Positions 9,093 through 9,303 of a stretch of 9,303 nucleotides of DNA are shown here, in pieces (the stretch's first letter is position 1; every line of letters starts with the position of its first letter). Below the pieces are notes generated by a model. It saw only the letters and a list, made by a program, of their open reading frames with translations, made no database searches and was not told the DNA's origin. The DNA lies in contig JBBIIL010000099.1 in assembly GCA_037446495.1 (NCBI GenBank), forward strand, positions 1 to 9,303. Direction: 5' to 3'. Both the position numbers and the translations under genes were made by a program. Source of the stretch: CAIXZV01 sp037446495. GTDB lineage: Bacteria > Chloroflexota > Limnocylindria > Limnocylindrales > CSP1-4.

Positions 9093-9303
9093 ATGGAACA
9101 GTTCCTCGCCCTCGAGATGGTCCGGGTGACCGAGGCCGCAGCCATCGCGTCCGCCCGCTTCATGGGCCGCGGGATGCGCGACGAGGCCGATGCCGCCGCC
9201 ACCGAGGCGATGCGCAAGACGATGGACGAGGCTGACATCGCCGGCACGATCGTCATCGGCGAGGGCGAGCGCGACGAGGCGCCGATGCTCTACATCGGCG
9301 AGC
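9093..9303 (+). CDS. glpX: Class II fructose-1,6-bisphosphatase, N-terminal part (3'-truncated by window edge)
   Basis: Hydrolyses fructose-1,6-bisphosphate to fructose-6-phosphate in gluconeogenesis; some family members also act on sedoheptulose-1,7-bisphosphate. Only the first 70 codons are inside the window and the frame is open to the end, about one fifth of a protein usually near 320-340 aa. The start MEQFLALEMVRVTEAAAIA, then FMGRG (24-28), EADAAATEAMR (31-41) and GTIVIGEGERDEAPMLYIGE (51-70), matches the GlpX N-terminus almost position for position. The residues equivalent to E. coli metal ligands Asp33 and Glu57 are at the same numbers, and Asp61 is also kept. The usual Asp-Lys after GRG (28-29 in E. 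coli) is Met-Arg here. The gene lies 51 nt after purH on the same strand, so read-through from purH is possible. The class is confident despite truncation. Confidence 0.93.
   Translation, partial: MEQFLALEMVRVTEAAAIASARFMGRGMRDEADAAATEAMRKTMDEADIAGTIVIGEGERDEAPMLYIGE

Overview
This is an ordinary-looking chromosomal stretch from a very GC-rich bacterium. G and C dominate nearly every third codon position, and by eye GC is around 70%. The gene content (a class B J-protein between lon and clpB, a CoA-type Nudix hydrolase, a short three-helix membrane protein, purH, and glpX encoding class II fructose-1,6-bisphosphatase) and the protein style suggest a Chloroflexota-like or related terrabacterial lineage, possibly an uncultured soil or freshwater clade. 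That placement is inference from protein character, because there is no rRNA gene in the window.

Layout: (1) Positions 1-6328, plus strand, form a tight proteostasis run. It holds the 3' three quarters of lon (the 5' end lies outside the window), a zinc-finger-less DnaJ/CbpA-type co-chaperone 27 nt later, full-length clpB 32 nt later, and a Nudix hydrolase of the CoA-pyrophosphatase branch 5 nt after clpB. Spacing this short implies co-transcription, and no internal promoter is obvious. (2) Positions 6368-7313, minus strand, hold a small GTG-started membrane protein followed by a cupin-fold protein, convergent with the Nudix gene. (3) Positions 7314-7493 are a 180-nt divergent intergenic region. 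It contains a 7-bp dyad that overlaps a TATACT -10-like box, then a GC-rich leader with a strong hairpin, and a strong Shine-Dalgarno before the GTG of purH. (4) Positions 7494-9041 are purH, whose last codons and stop are tandemly duplicated. A short hairpin follows, then the first 70 codons of glpX, cut by the window end.

Functionally, the first block couples an ATP-dependent protease (Lon), a J-domain co-chaperone that would deliver substrates to DnaK, and a disaggregase (ClpB). Together they cover aggregate recognition, solubilisation, refolding and degradation. The Nudix enzyme probably recycles CoA or oxidised CoA derivatives. PurH finishes de novo IMP synthesis and GlpX makes fructose-6-phosphate in gluconeogenesis; their adjacency looks like genome neighbourhood rather than a shared pathway.

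I found no CRISPR array, mobile element, tRNA/rRNA, toxin-antitoxin or defence system, and no convincing new multi-gene system. The points most worth a second look are the heavily substituted IMP-cyclohydrolase half of PurH, the purH leader with mutually exclusive hairpins, and the disordered C-terminal extension of ClpB.
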